A DNA stretch of 64,000 bases from Aricia agestis (lineage: Eukaryota; Arthropoda; Insecta; Lepidoptera; Lycaenidae), in assembly GCF_905147365.1 (NCBI RefSeq), contig NC_056418.1:12213262-12277261 (forward strand). The letters are read 5' to 3'. Every line of letters starts with the position of its first letter. Within the stretch, counting starts at the first letter, position 1. A program made the position numbers and the translations under genes. The notes beneath the pieces were generated by a model. That model made no database searches, had not been told where the DNA came from, and saw only the letters and a list, made by a program, of their open reading frames with translations. Below are positions 33,114-44,992 of this stretch, piece after piece.

Positions 33114-33629
33114 TAGACATCAGATTATATGCATTTGCATACTTGCATAATATATGCAAATGCATAATATAATGGCACTTTTTAGCCACAAAACAAAGGT
33201 ACGATAGATCAAAACACTTCAAATATGTGGCTCCATCCCCATTTAACCCTTTAAGCCCCATAAGCTCACCGGTGAGCGAGACAAAATAGAATAACAATAG
33301 ATTTCCAAGAATCCACGATCGAAGAATTAAAGAATGCAATAGGTACAATATCTTTGTGTTTAACGGTTTAATAACCTCCATGGGAATTAAGATTGCAATC
33401 GGAAAATGTTGATAGAAAATTATAATTGGTGCTGTATAAGAAATGAAAAATCCTGCATTTGATGAAATTATAAAAATTGGCGCTTTTATTAATGGCGCCA
33501 CCGGAAAACTCTTGAAAAAAATAATAAATTTTATTATTAAGTATTAATATTAACTTTTGATTGTGCATATTTTGTGCATGTTTGCATGCATATTTCGGCA
33601 CTTTGATCGTGCATATAATCCGATGTCTA
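33114..33629. mobile_element. hAT element, non-autonomous, perfect 8-bp target duplication
   Basis: TAGACATCAGATTATATGCA and TGCATATAATCCGATGTCTA are inverted ends (2 differences in 20) around 516 bp, flanked by CTAATCAC at 33106-33113 and 33630-33637. Subterminal GCATATTT/TGCATG motifs repeat near both ends. Frames of 131 and 91 codons on the minus strand show no hAT transposase motif I can name. A fragment is at 49795-49890. Confidence 0.88.
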
Positions 33630-33918
33630 CTAATCACCAACAATGTAGAGTTTTAATTATATGTATTGTTCTAGAAATAACATTATAATAATGTTAATTC
33701 ATAACCTGACATTCGCACATTATTCACGCGATCATGAAGAATGAGCATATTAACATATTAATACTGCTGATTACTAGCCATAATGGGAATTTTTGCAATA
33801 GCTAGAATTTTCTATTGTGCAGTAACACACATTAAATTTCAATATAATGTTTAGTAGCATATTTCAGTATGACCGCTAGCTTTGGTAAAAGAAAACAGGA
33901 AAAAAATAAAAATATATC

Positions 33919-34196
33919 TCTAATATATAAAATTCTCGTGTCACAATGTAAGAGCGTACTCCTCCGAAACGGCTTTACTGATTTTAACCAAATTTTATAT
34001 GCATGTTCAGTGGGTCTGAGAATCGGCTACTGGGTACTTTTTATATTGATAAGTGCATTTGTTGAATAAATTATAGTAAATTATTACAACTTGAAACTGA
34101 CGGCGACCATTGGTGACATATTTATTTAGTCACTTCAATAAAATAATACGGGCGAAATACTTTAGATGGCAAAGAAACGTTTGCCGGGACAGCTAG
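33919..34196 (+). mobile_element. Short Helitron, family H3
   Basis: It starts TCTAATATATAAAATTCTCG and ends with the stem GGCAAA-GAAACG-TTTGCC, then GGGACAGCTAG and T. Copies are at 41615 (+) and 46433 (-). Confidence 0.88.
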
Positions 34197-34740
34197 TATT
34201 CCTATAGCCCACTTCTGGGCACAGGCATTCCCCAAGGTCTTCTTGTCTCCAGGTAGGTACTTTTTATGTATTTCACTGCATTAAAAGCTTAATACCTTCT
34301 AACTATAATAATATTATCTTATTCCAACTATAACTTTTAGATATTCTTAAGATCGTTTCTGAAGATACTTTAAGAAACGACTTAAAATAGCTGCAAGGTG
34401 CAACAAAACAAGCTTTTCGAATTTTAAACCCAAAGCTCCGTTACATGCGGAACTTCAAAGCTTTCAGAGCTTTAGGAAGCTTACGAATTAAGTTGCAGCG
34501 ATCCTCCTTGCAAGTTCTCGGTAAACACAAACTACATAACTGGGCGGTTAATACTTAATACGGATTCGATGTTTCGTTATGATGCTGATCTACATTCTAT
34601 CTGATAATGATAATTAAAAATAATATGCATAATGTAGAAAAAATATTGTATATATTATTTTTAGGTAATATTCCATGACATATTTTTATTGTGCTGAATA
34701 TTGCTAAAAATAATAATTTATCAAATTGGACTATTACCCA
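34197..34740. other. No gene seen
   Basis: AAAGCTTT/CTTTAGGAAGCTT-like short repeats appear around 34430-34490; nothing is identified. Confidence 0.4.
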
Positions 34741-34869
34741 ATTCCCTCTTAAAAGGCCGGCAACGCACCTACAGCTCTTCTGATGCTGCGAGTGTCCATG
34801 GGCGACGGAACGTGCTTTCCATCAGGTGACCCGTTTGCTCGTTTGCCCCCTTATTTCATAAAAAAAAAA
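34741..34869 (+). mobile_element. LINE/family-2 3' tail, strongly 5'-truncated
   Basis: TCCCTCTTAAAAGGCCGGCA through GTCCATGGGCGACGGA to CATAAAAAAAAA. A truncated insertion carrying only the shared tail cannot be assigned to LINE or family 2. Confidence 0.8.
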
Positions 34870-34918
34870 TACAGATATGTCTCATAGAAGAATATTCTTT
34901 CATCGGCAAGTGATTTTT

Positions 34919-35075
34919 AGGGTTCCGTAGTCAACGAGGAACCCTTATAGTTTCAGTCTGTCCGTCCATCTGTCTGTCTGTCCACGGTTTTTTTTAAATG
35001 ATGCTGATTACGAGTTGATCCCCTCAACTCCGTTGCACTAGAACCGTACATTTTTCCAGTATAAAAAAAAGTATA
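34919..35075. repeat. TCCGTAGTC repeat fragment joined to H1 fragment
   Basis: AGGGTTCCGTAGTCAACGAG and TCTGTCTGTCTGTCCACGG are the left end of the repeat seen at 42581. From 35018, TCAACTCCGTTGCACTAGAA and CCGTACATTTTTCCAG are the minus-strand 3' part of an H1 Helitron. Confidence 0.65.
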
Positions 35076-36752
35076 GTACTTCTTGTAAATAACTTTTTTT
35101 ACATAGGTACTTATGCTTATGATCTCGTGGCGTAGCGGCCGAACCGCTCGTTCTCGCGGACACATAAAAATCGAGCCTATGATTTTTGTAGTACTTATAT
35201 AATAATATAAAATACTCTGTATTGCTTATAAAAACAAAACATTTAATCTGGCACAAAGTATGTTTTATTAAAATTCATTAAATATAAAATATACTTTCAG
35301 AATTTGCCTATAACAAATGTATATAAAATATTCTTATTATGTAAGTTTGTAGAGCAATCGCTTAATAGAGAAGCCTAGGAGATAAACTCATTAAAACTTT
35401 AATTATTCATCAATATTATAGCAAACGACTTGTAGTGTTAAGCATTTCCGTCTCAATTTTTTAAATGTAAATAATATAATTAGGGATCTAAGTCTTGTGA
35501 AAACATCTCAGATTTCAACATTTTCCTAATTAGAACTTTCAATTATACACACAGACGGTATATAATAATTAAAAGTCTAATTATTGTTTATTTCCAATTT
35601 CTATTATATAGAATGAAATTCAAACAAGAGCTAGATATTGTAAGGTTGGTAGCTTATTATAATAGTCACAAAATAGCTGCTGGATCATTTAGTAGACTAT
35701 TAATAACTCAAAATAAATCTCATGATAAGCTTACAACTATTTTTTCTTTCTATAGTTTATTACAGCAAAATTAACTTAATTCGGAATCTAAAACACATTG
35801 TAATTCAAATTGTAGATATTATCTGAATTTTATTTCTGTGACTATGATACAGTTTTAGAACGTGAGTAGGTGTAAAACAGATTTCATTACTCACGCCCGT
35901 CTTTCATATGCCAGGTGAAAAAGGACGACGCGGATTCATCGCCAAATGAGTTTTTTCTCAATAACTCGATAAATATACAACATTTTAAAAAACCGCTAGG
36001 TCGATCTCTCAATGATAGAATTTTATACAATGTGTTAAAATATTAACTTAATTCAATGCACGGTTATGGCAATAAATGAAAAATTCGTGAAAATTAGATG
36101 CATCTTTGTGATTTTTTTCTATCGAGAAAATTTTAAGATATCGCGTTTTTGCTCAGATCGAATTCTCGGAAATATAATGTAGTATCTAATTTTAGAAAAT
36201 GAAACAATTCGGGGCTTATTTTCAAGTATAAAAATGACTTATAAAATCGACACTTTAGGGTTAGTCGCCCCCTTAATAGGGAGTATTGTGCAAAGGTCGG
36301 AACAGAGGCCGCTACTAGCACATACAGTAAATAATCCGACCAAAAACCGACACATTGTATACGTCATATTAAATAAATTTACATAAACTTTGTCAAGCGT
36401 CGAACAAAACTTTTTGTTTACTGTCTATGCTGGTACTGCCGTATAGCCTGAAAATATTATATTGTTATAATATTATGCCACATTACTTGACATACCTACT
36501 CAATGTGTTTCACAAAGGAGCAATACAAACACAATTCCTGGAACTGCCGTTTTCAGTGTTTATTTAATATCGTGTAAACTGCAGTGCAGGCATTGAAGAT
36601 AACATTTTTACAGCTCGCAGCTAGTCCAAACATAACTCGGGGCGGACTACACTGTAACGTTCTATGGATACTTCAAACTGCGTAGAGTTTAGAAGCGGTA
36701 GATAAATCAAACCAAATTTTAAAATTAATTAGGTACACTTTTAATGTGACGC
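35076..36752. other. No gene seen in about 1.7 kb
   Basis: AT-rich, only short frames, no inverted ends or known family found by eye. A weak diverged piece of the 7600 repeat may lie near 35262-35320. Confidence 0.45.
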
Positions 36753-37170
36753 CTTAATAATTTGGCTGTAGCGATATCGATTTTTCTCAGCAATGACTAA
36801 AGCTAAGAAATTAAAGTTCATTGTCAGTATTCATCATGTCTTTGTCTTTGAATTACCCATAGCATAACACGATTGGTCAACTTTTATAACACAGAATAAT
36901 CGATCAAAAAGACCTCTGTAAAAAAAGGGATTCCTATTTTGTCAACAGAGGAGAGTGATTTAAGCTTCCAAAAGTACATAAATTGGTTCAAGCATACACT
37001 TTAATTTGCCCATAGCTTATATGAAATGTATTTATGGTTTTTAAATTACGCGACAAAAACCATTTTGTCCCTTTCCATTTTTTGTCGTTCCATTGCTTGT
37101 TTTCTATGTGAGGCCGGGCCGGCCTCTCATAGAAAACAAGCAATCTGAAACATATCCAACACGGTTTTTC
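36753..37170. repeat. 410-bp repeat with central palindrome (copy 2)
   Basis: Matches 13371-13774, including GCTGTAGCGATATCGATTTT and the GAGGCCGG palindrome, here with one arm mismatch (ATGTGAGGCCGG). Confidence 0.8.
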
Positions 37171-37342
37171 CCAGAGTGCCACACGTATTTTTTAATGGAT
37201 CAAAAAAGTTACAATCTACGATACTGTAAAAAATCACTGAAAAGTCACTAAAAAATACAGCTTAAGCATTAGCATAATATTATAATATTATCTAATCAAA
37301 TAGGTCTTACAAATTGTACAAAATGTATCCAGTTTAAAAATA

Positions 37343-37526
37343 TCCATACTAATATTATAAATGCGAAAGTAGGTCGGTCTGTCTGTGACCTCTTCACGCC
37401 CAAACCGTTGAACCGATTCAGCTGTTTGGTATGGTGATTCTTTGAGTCTCGGGAAAGGATACTTTTTATCCTGGAAAAATGTACGGTTCCCGCGCGATAA
37501 ACGAGTTTTGGCGCAAAGGCATTAGT
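37343..37526 (+). mobile_element. Short Helitron, family H1, 3' end lost
   Basis: Starts TCCATACTAATATTATAAAT; GTTCCCGCGCGATAAACGAG is present, but the end reads GGCGCAAAGGCATTAG, so the hairpin is broken. Confidence 0.8.
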
Positions 37527-37827
37527 CGATGTTTCCAATTTTCAGTAAACAGTATTTAAACAGACTTCCAATAAGTTGAAGAAATAACTTAAAAAAATAT
37601 TTTTTATCGCTTGAACCAAAGTAATATCTATTTATCTGTACGTCTGTGTTGCAATATGTCTGCTAAAGGACGGATTTCAGTTCAATATATATTAGAACGT
37701 GTATTATGTGTCAAATATTCCATGCAAATACAAAATATTCGAGGCACTTTATTTGTATTTTACATTGCGGAATATAAAAATAGTAAAGTAAATTTCATAT
37801 ATAAGACGAGAATTTCATATATAAGAT

Positions 37828-37980
37828 ATTTGGAATCTCGGAATCGGCTCCAACGATTTTCATGAAATTTAGTATATGGGTTCGGGGGCGATAAATCGAT
37901 CTAGCTAGGAATCATTTTTAGAAAATGTCATTTTATTCGTGTTTTATCGAATACCAAGCAAAGCTCGGTCATATACCTAG
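37828..37980 (+). mobile_element. Helitron-like 3' part, same family as 4344
   Basis: TGGAATCTCGGAATCGGCTC and GCGATAAATCGATCTAGCTA match 4465-4590; it ends with the stem CCAAG-CAAAG-CTCGG and TCATATACCTAG. Confidence 0.7.
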
Positions 37981-38027
37981 TTATTATTATGTTATAATAT
38001 GAATGAATGAATGGATAAATTAAAAAA

Positions 38028-38160
38028 AAATACGTGTGGCGCTCGGGGACTGCCGCGGTAAAGCTTACTTATGCAATTCTAATTCGCATACGTCTAGTCG
38101 CTCGCACACAAACACCGTGCCGAATTCACCGTGCAGAAGGACCGACGGTATGCTTTGTTT
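38028..38160. repeat. Diverged repeat shared with 1030-1186
   Basis: AAATACGTGTGGCGCTCGGG and GACTGCCGCGGTAAAGC are the complement of sequence at 1140-1186, followed by a TTCGCATAC block. The class is unknown. Confidence 0.55.
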
Positions 38161-39455
38161 AGTGGTCCATAGGATAAAATACAATCATTTTATCTCCATT
38201 TGGTGCTCTTACTCTCGCACTGTATACAAAAGTAAATTGTTAACAAATCAATCAAAAACTTTTGTGAAATCAAGTATAATATTTTTGTCATTATATATTT
38301 TATAACATTGTATGTTCTGATACTACATAAAAGAAACATTTAATATTTTTATGATATCATAATTCTCGTTGCAATTTGATTAATAACTTTATAGCATGTG
38401 TAAAAGTGATTATTTTTAACCCGATTAACATATTTTAATTGATACCTAGGAAACTAGTTTAACTTGCATTTTTTTATACTTCATCCAAAAGATAGATCAT
38501 AGACGTTATAAATAATAATAAGCGTTTTTCCCCTATATACGTCGAGCTATTTAAAATCTTTTCTGGCGATATGATAATGTTTTAATAAACAAACTGTCTA
38601 ATTTACTTTATTGTGCACTAAATTATAACAATAACATTCAAAATAAACAATTAATACATCAAACATGTATACAAAGCTATTATTCAATTCATATTATACT
38701 CTTTGAATTTAGCACTTATTATTGTCCGTGCTAGAGTACAAAAGAGTACAAATACAGTAGAGTACAAAAATTAAATTAGTATTTAGCAAAAGGTACAAAA
38801 GTGGCACAATAATAATTTTATCAATGACTGTCCAAATTAATACGGTTAGTGGTTCCACACGGTGTATAATTTAATTCATTTAACATTTTTATTTCGTACA
38901 AGTTTTGTTAAAAACGTATTGATTTTAACTGAAAAATTAATTTTAACGAATGACCATTATCAAAGCTAACACTTGATAAAGCGTGAATTTACAAATCACG
39001 AAATGAAAGTATTTGAATTTAAGCAGTATTCTGATTTTAATAAACCTTTTTAACATATTGGTTTTAATATATTTTTTGTTATTATTAAATAATACATGAC
39101 TAAATTTATTGTTGCACAGTTCATTATACATATGCATAAAATCATTAGTCATAACTACTTTAAAAGAAAAATATTATGTTTTACTACTTAAAAATCTGTT
39201 TCTGATCTAAGAAGATGAAGCCGTCTCCAAAATTGTTCGTAATTAAGAATGAAAATACCCCAATCTCAAAAACCATCTTGATCTATGTCTGTGCTATTTG
39301 ATATAGTTGTAAGCCGTGCGGCAGCGCGTGTTTCTCTCTCTTATTTGAGTGTATACAGGTTTTTTTGTACATAAGAAATGACACCCATCCGGGTGTCCCT
39401 TGACACCTATTAAGTTTTTATTTTTTATTGTTGTATGTTCAACGATTATATTATA
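38161..39455. other. No gene seen
   Basis: AT-rich with short frames; AGAGTACAAA repeats three times near 38735-38770. Confidence 0.4.
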
Positions 39456-39459
39456 ACCC

Positions 39460-39530
39460 AGTAGATTTGTGAGAGTAAACGAAGTGTGAGTGCTCTTGTG
39501 TACTACGCACTTAGGTACTATAAAATACTG
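39460..39530 (-). mobile_element. SINE family 1 fragment
   Basis: ATAACCCAGTAGATTTGTGA and GAGTGCTCTTGTGTACTACG correspond to the middle of the family-1 SINE body; head and tail are missing. Confidence 0.55.
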
Positions 39531-40193
39531 TAGCCAAAAGTACCTGATAGACGTACGAACTTAAGACACGCGGTTTTTAAGTTCACGAACTTACTCGGCT
39601 GGCGTCGGTGACATACGAGAATCGCTCACACTAGATTACCATGCCCCCAGGCTCGTGGCTCGGGGCTCGCGGGTCTTTGCTGACACACAGGCGATTAAGA
39701 TCGTCGAGCCATAAGTCCGCACTCCGCGTAAATATATACATATTAAATAATAACTATTGATAACTATATACATATTACATAATAATATTATGTTACATAA
39801 CAAGCATTAGACTGATCACTCTCGAGTGAGTCATCAGTCATCACACATGGGACGGTGCTCTGCTATGTCTAGATCTGTTGTATTGTAAAATGTATTTCAC
39901 TATTTACGACCACGGTTATTTATATTATGAGTAATAGTCTGTAAAGGTTCCGTAATTATCATAATTATTTTCAAGGAAACATTTTATTTTGGCTAGCTGG
40001 CTGCTACCTGGCTAGCACGCGCTATCTTGGCTATGTAACGGCTGCAAAGGATGATCGCCATTTTGGTATATAGTCTCAACAAAGATCAATTATACACCAT
40101 TAGATAGCTCTTAATGAGTAGGTAAAAAAGTTATATGGTGCCCAGTCCCTAATATTTGTACATTACGAAATAATGTACAGTCAATGTACCATC

Positions 40194-40341
40194 GAGGAAG
40201 TTGATTCCTATGCAATTGACAGACCAATGTTATTTGGTCGAATATGTCAATTCAATGTTAGTAGTTGTGATCTGTCAGCTGGGTTTGACGTAACTCGACC
40301 AAACTACTTAGGTCCCCGATTTGCATAGGAATCAACTTCTC
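40194..40341. repeat. MITE with AAGTTGATTCCTATGCAA ends
   Basis: AAGTTGATTCCTATGCAA and TTGCATAGGAATCAACTT are exact inverted ends near the termini of a 148-bp element. Confidence 0.85.
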
Positions 40342-40406
40342 TGATAGTACAAGGCCGGCGACACTGATGCAGTTTTTATCTAAGAAAGGTAACGAATATC
40401 TCGTCT

Positions 40407-40565
40407 AACGGCCGTTCCCAATATTTGATCTATCTCTGGGTTTGCCCTACTAGAGATAGGAATAGCTCACATTAGACATTAGAGATATTTTATGTCAATT
40501 ATATAGTTAGCTGCGATCGGCTGTATGTCAAACCAGAGATTAATTGAACATTGGGAACGGCCGTT
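40407..40565. repeat. MITE with AACGGCCGTTCCCAAT ends
   Basis: AACGGCCGTTCCCAAT at the left and ATTGGGAACGGCCGTT at the right, 159 bp apart. The first ten bases are themselves palindromic. Confidence 0.88.
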
Positions 40566-40617
40566 GACTGTACACCCTAGATTTACTTTTTTTTTCTAAA
40601 ATAACAAACAAGGACAA

Positions 40618-40668
40618 AGTGCTGCATAACTATATAGACCTATTGGGTCTATATAGTTATGCAGCACT
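40618..40668. repeat. Perfect hairpin, 23-bp arms
   Basis: AGTGCTGCATAACTATATAG begins an arm (40618-40640) whose exact complement is 40646-40668; the loop is five bases. Confidence 0.92.
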
Positions 40669-40973
40669 AGGGTATATTATGTACATACATATCTACATAT
40701 AGGGTGCTGCATATCACTCAGATGAGTGAGATATAAAAATCATAGTCCACATCTTCCCTCACGGTACCCTGAACCACAAAAGGGCTGAACATTAATTAAT
40801 TTCACATAATACCTGCAGTATATTACCGATTAATCAACCTATAGGGTTTCGCAAACCCTAATTAGGAAAGTACTAGTTTGTTGAACCCACACGGGTATTA
40901 CCGATATTCGGAAATCGAAATCCGAATGTAAATTGACTGGTAATATGGTGTTTACTTTACTATTACAATTATA

Positions 40974-41130
40974 CAGGGTGTAACAAAACTAAGTGATAAT
41001 ACTTTAGGGAGTATATTGTGTTACCTATGTAGAGTTCACCGTGAAAGTAGCAGCGGTGAAAGAGCATATTTTTTGGTGATTTGTATAGGCAAGCGCTTCG
41101 CGTCATTAATTTTTCCGTACAAAGTTGAAA
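40974..41130. repeat. Half copy of the CAGGGTGTAAC MITE
   Basis: CAGGGTGTAACAAAACTAAG and GTGAAAGTAGCAGCGGTGAA match the left half of 22750-23008; the complementary half is absent. Confidence 0.75.
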
Positions 41131-41135
41131 AAAAA

Positions 41136-41176
41136 AGTCTGTCTGTCTGTCTGTCTGTGTGTGTCTGTCTGTGGCA
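41136..41176. repeat. (TGTC)n microsatellite
   Basis: About nine CTGT units with a GTGTGTG interruption directly after the half MITE. Confidence 0.85.
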
Positions 41177-41614
41177 TCGTAGCATCCAAACGGGTGTTTT
41201 TTGTTTGAAAGCTGGTTATTTGCGCATTTAGCTATACAATAAATAGTTACACAATAAATAGGCTATACAATAATTAATAGTTCGTAGCCCGAAGTAACGT
41301 TGTAATGGACGGAACAGCGCGCAATCCTAAATTGCGCTACAGAAGTTTGTCTGAAAGTTGGAGGCTCTGAAAGGAGTAATTGTTTTTACAACAACGTGAA
41401 AAATCATAATTCATAACTTTTCGCTTGGTCGAAAAATGTAGCCCTTAGACGTTCCCAAGCACATCAACTAGTGTACTATTTCTTCTATGTCTTATACTTA
41501 TACTGTAGTTTTGTTCCAAAATATTATAATCTAAAGAATTACGTATTTTTTGTGGGCTAGTGTACAAAATATGATAAAAAGCATCTAATTTTAATTTATT
41601 TAAGTAAGTAAAAG

Positions 41615-41786
41615 TAATATAAAATTCTCGTGTCACAATGTTCGTTCCCGTACTCCTCCGAAACGTCTTGACCGATTCTCATGAAATTTTGTGAGCATAT
41701 TGAGTAGGTCTGAGAATCGGCCAACATCTATTTTTCATACCTAAAATTATTTATATGGCAAAACAACGTTTGCCGGGACAGCTAGT
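41615..41786 (+). mobile_element. Short Helitron, family H3, internally short
   Basis: ATATAAAATTCTCGTGTCAC start, stem GGCAAA-ACAACG-TTTGCC, GGGACAGCTAG and T end. It lacks about 100 bases of the body seen at 33919; the TC start is not preserved. Confidence 0.82.
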
Positions 41787-42141
41787 AAAATATATTATTA
41801 ATCTAAAATTATATTTTTTCGATATAACTTGAATTTAATTTTTTGAAAACGTTAGCGAGTAGCAACAAACGAAGGTTAATGCAACACAGCCAAACAGCAA
41901 AATATACAGTACAAAACAAACGCATATTGTATGTTACGAGAAAACATTATTTATTCGAAAAAATAAATGTGTTTATATTCGGAATTCGTACTAATTACAA
42001 TATGCCGTGCTAAATGCTTGTTTGGTTTACAATTTAATTTTAATTGAATCGTTAACGCAGACTTTAAATTGTATATAAAAGTTTTATGCATAGGTTTTAT
42101 GTGCAAGTTAATAGTGTGTTAGTAATGTTGGTGGTGCCTCA

Positions 42142-42451
42142 TGCTGGCTTCTCAGATCTCACGGCGCGTAATATCGCAAGCCGCGCCGCGCCGAGCCCGT
42201 TATTTTGTACTTGGAGCGAGCACGAGGCACGAGCCAACAGGCGAGTCCGCGCTACCCGTTCTCACGGCGCGTAATATTCACGAGCCGCGCCGAGCCACGC
42301 CGAGCCGCGCCTTTGAAGTTACCGACTTCAATCGGATCGGAGGCGCCTGCTCAAGCCAGCCAGCGCCTCCTCGAGCCACCACCTTCACACGGCCCATGGC
42401 TCGAGCTGGCGCGGAACGGCTCGTGGTATTACGCGCCGTGAGAAGCCAGCA
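42142..42451. repeat. GC-rich MITE with TGCTGGCTTCTCA ends
   Basis: TGCTGGCTTCTCA and TGAGAAGCCAGCA bound 310 bp. CACGGCGCGTAATA lies near both ends in opposite orientation and once more inside. Three overlapping frames of 62 to 104 codons are due to GC content, not genes. Confidence 0.82.
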
Positions 42452-42580
42452 TTAACTAATCCAACTAGGCAGCCATATTTTTGACTAATATTTGCCACTA
42501 CTTAGCAAACAGATATAATATTTTTCAAGTTGCCATAAAGAGTGACACCAAATATAAAATGTGACTGTGTTTAACTTTTT

Positions 42581-43463
42581 AGGGCTCCGTAGTCAGGAAC
42601 CCTTATAGTTTCGGTCTGTCCATCCGTCTGTCCGTCTGTCTGTCCGCAGTTTTGCTCAGAGACTATAGGACCTGCAAAGCTGTAATTTGGCATGAATACA
42701 CAATATATTAATGATGCCGACAAAATGGTACATAAAATCTTTAAAATATTTTTTTATGGTGCCTGCCCTACACACCAAGCGGGGAAGATTTTTTTTTCGC
42801 GCCCATCCCAACTTGTGGGGTGTCGTTGGATAGGTTTTTAAAATATTATGAGTATTCATAGATCATTTTCCGATTTAGTGATCCATTTGTGAAATATTAA
42901 TTTTTTAAGGTGAAAAAATCGTGGAGTCCAGTGTCCCCCTCTTCTACCAGCTAAACGGTTGCTTCTGGAAATGTGAAAATTCACGGGAGTATGAAATATG
43001 CTGAATTTAAAAGGAAAACTATCACGGCTAAGAAGGCTTCATAAGTTACGAGATTTTGCCCGCGGCTTCGCTCGCGTTAGCAAGTATTATTATATACAAA
43101 GTTTCATCCCCTATTTTGACCCCTTGGGGTATTTATCAAAATCCTTTCTTAGCGGATGCCTACGTCATAATATCTACCTGCATGCCTTTCAGCCCGATCC
43201 GTCCAATGGTTTTGGCTGTGCGTTGATAGATCACCATGTGAGAGTCAGTCACCTTTGAGTTTTATATATTATTTAGATTGAAAAAATGTATTAAGCGAAG
43301 TATAAAGGAACTTTTCGTTCAAATTCCTTTGAAAATAACTGAGATGATGTTGTTAGTAGTGTAAAACACGTTATAAATGTACGTTCATTGACCATACAAA
43401 AATTTTCAAAAACTAGCGGTAAGTACTACGGAACCCTGCGCGTGGCACGACACGCACTTGGCC
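42581..43463. repeat. Inverted-end repeat (AGGGCTCCGTAG), opened by an H2 Helitron
   Basis: AGGGCTCCGTAGTCAGGAACC at the left and CTACGGAACCCTGCG with CGCACTTGGCCG at the right bound the element. Bases 43047-43279 are the inserted Helitron. It belongs with 14306, 34919 and 58375. Confidence 0.65.
43047..43279 (-). mobile_element. Short Helitron, family H2
   Basis: The complement of the 29509 copy: TTTTGCCCGCGGCTTCGCTC near the left, CCCCTTGGGGTATTTATC in the middle and CACCTTTGAGTTTTATATA at the right. The terminal CTAG is not preserved. Confidence 0.78.
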
Positions 43464-44004
43464 GTTTTTTTCACGCTTGAAACGCTCAACCGATTTTTAT
43501 GTATGAACAATATAACCATAGTTATTGCGACGAAAGAATGTACGATTAAGGAATTTCTGCGTGTGATTTTATTTACGCATATTATCCGTATGGTAAACAC
43601 TCGATATCTGTCAATTACACCCACCGAACTTCCCTACGAATTCGTTTTTGTGTGCCGACTGCCGCCTGTCACTCCGCCTCTCCAGGGATCGGCTTTGTCG
43701 GTAGAGCGGCGAATATTCCCTAAAATATTATGTAAAATATTCGGCGGATAAGTGAAAATATTAGATAGCACTAGAGGTCTTGAAAGTTTCCGGAGAAAAT
43801 TGTAGTTTTAATATTCCGATATATCTAATGAACGCCCCAATCATATTCAAAATTATTATTCATAATATCTATGGACGCATCACACCACGTCAGTCTGGCC
43901 CCGTGCTAAGTATCTGAAAGACTTGTGTTGTGGGTACCAGACAATGGAAATATATTTAATACAATTCAAAATCAAAATCACAAAACACATCCAGGAACTT
44001 TGAA

Positions 44005-44082
44005 AACTTTTTGTTCCCTCGGCGGGATTCGAACCCGCTACACCCGGCTTGAGCTACCAACTGAGCCACAGAGGTCGTCTAA
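44005..44082 (-). mobile_element. tRNA-like SINE head (second tRNA family)
   Basis: On the minus strand GACCTCTGTGGCTCAGTTGG holds an A box and GCGGGTTCGAATCCCGCC a B box with a perfect T stem. The anticodon arm is not tRNA-like and the body after it is short, so it is a SINE head and not a gene. Degenerate A-box relatives are at 27715-27745 and 58205-58230. Confidence 0.7.
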
Positions 44083-44536
44083 TTGTCCTACTATTAGTAT
44101 AATATACCATAATATTATCTAGCCAATCATTTGGAAACTTTTAGTTTTTAACCGATTCGGTCGTAAATTGACGTTATTAGGATGTCGCATTTAGAAAGAA
44201 TTTTTAATAGGATTATAAAAATTAACACTTTTAGAACTGTCCAACATAAACACCTATGACGGCCTACCACCCGGCATGCAGCGTAAGCACACATATTTAG
44301 ATTTCAAATAAAAAGTAATTAAAAACCCATTCCAAAATCAATTTAGCAGCTAACCGCATATTCGGTAATCCAATCCCCCATCCCTTCTCTGCGGCGTTTG
44401 CGGCGAATACTCAAGTAATCCTTCGTGTCAAATTAATTGTAACTGAAGTTTTATCCCGCATACCTACATAAAACGTTTTTTGTACTAAAATAGAGTACAG
44501 TTTGAGGACGAAAATAATAATAATATGAAAATATTT

Positions 44537-44701
44537 GTTTATCGTTCGGGAACCGTATATATTTCTGGGATAAAAAGTATCCTTTGCCCTTTCCCGGGAC
44601 TCTAAAGTACTTACATACTAAATATCAGCAAAATTGGTTCAGCGGCTTAGGCGTGAAGAGGTAACAGACAGACACACTTTCGCATTTGTAATATTAAGTA
44701 A
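44537..44701 (-). mobile_element. Short Helitron, family H1, downstream unit of a dimer
   Basis: On the minus strand it starts TACTTAATATTACAAATGCG directly after the end of the next unit and runs to GTTCCCGAACGATAAAC, lacking hairpin and CTAG. Confidence 0.75.
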
Positions 44702-44934
44702 TAGATGACGCCCGCAACTCCGCTGCACCAAAATGCGGTTGTCACCCGGGAACCGTACATTTTCTGATATAAAAGGTATCCTATGTCCTTTTTCGGGACT
44801 CGAACTATCTATCTCCATACCAAATTTCAGCAAAATCTGTTCAGTGGTTTGAGCGTGACGAGGTAACAGACAGACAGACAAACAGATAGACAGATACACT
44901 TTCGCACTTATAATATTCAGTATGGATCTTAATT
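44702..44934 (-). mobile_element. Short Helitron, family H1, upstream unit of a dimer
   Basis: On the minus strand it starts TCCATACTGAATATTATAAG and ends GCAGCGGAGTTGCGGGCGTC then ATCTA, with the G of CTAG replaced. Expanded TGTC/TGTT repeats follow the start. Confidence 0.82.
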
Positions 44935-44992
44935 ATTGTACTAAATTGAGCAGAATTTGTGTACAAGAATCTAACAAGAATAGAAAATAATA

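Noticed and set aside
33106..33501. 131-codon minus-strand ORF as a hAT transposase
   Set aside because: The frame starts in the terminal repeat and shows none of the hAT catalytic or dimerisation motifs.
42141..42455. Overlapping GC-rich ORFs of 62, 78 and 104 codons
   Set aside because: Three frames are open at once because of base composition; inverted ends show it is a MITE.
44005..44082. tRNA gene on the minus strand
   Set aside because: The T arm is good, but the D and anticodon arms are not, and degenerate relatives occur elsewhere. It was treated as a SINE head.
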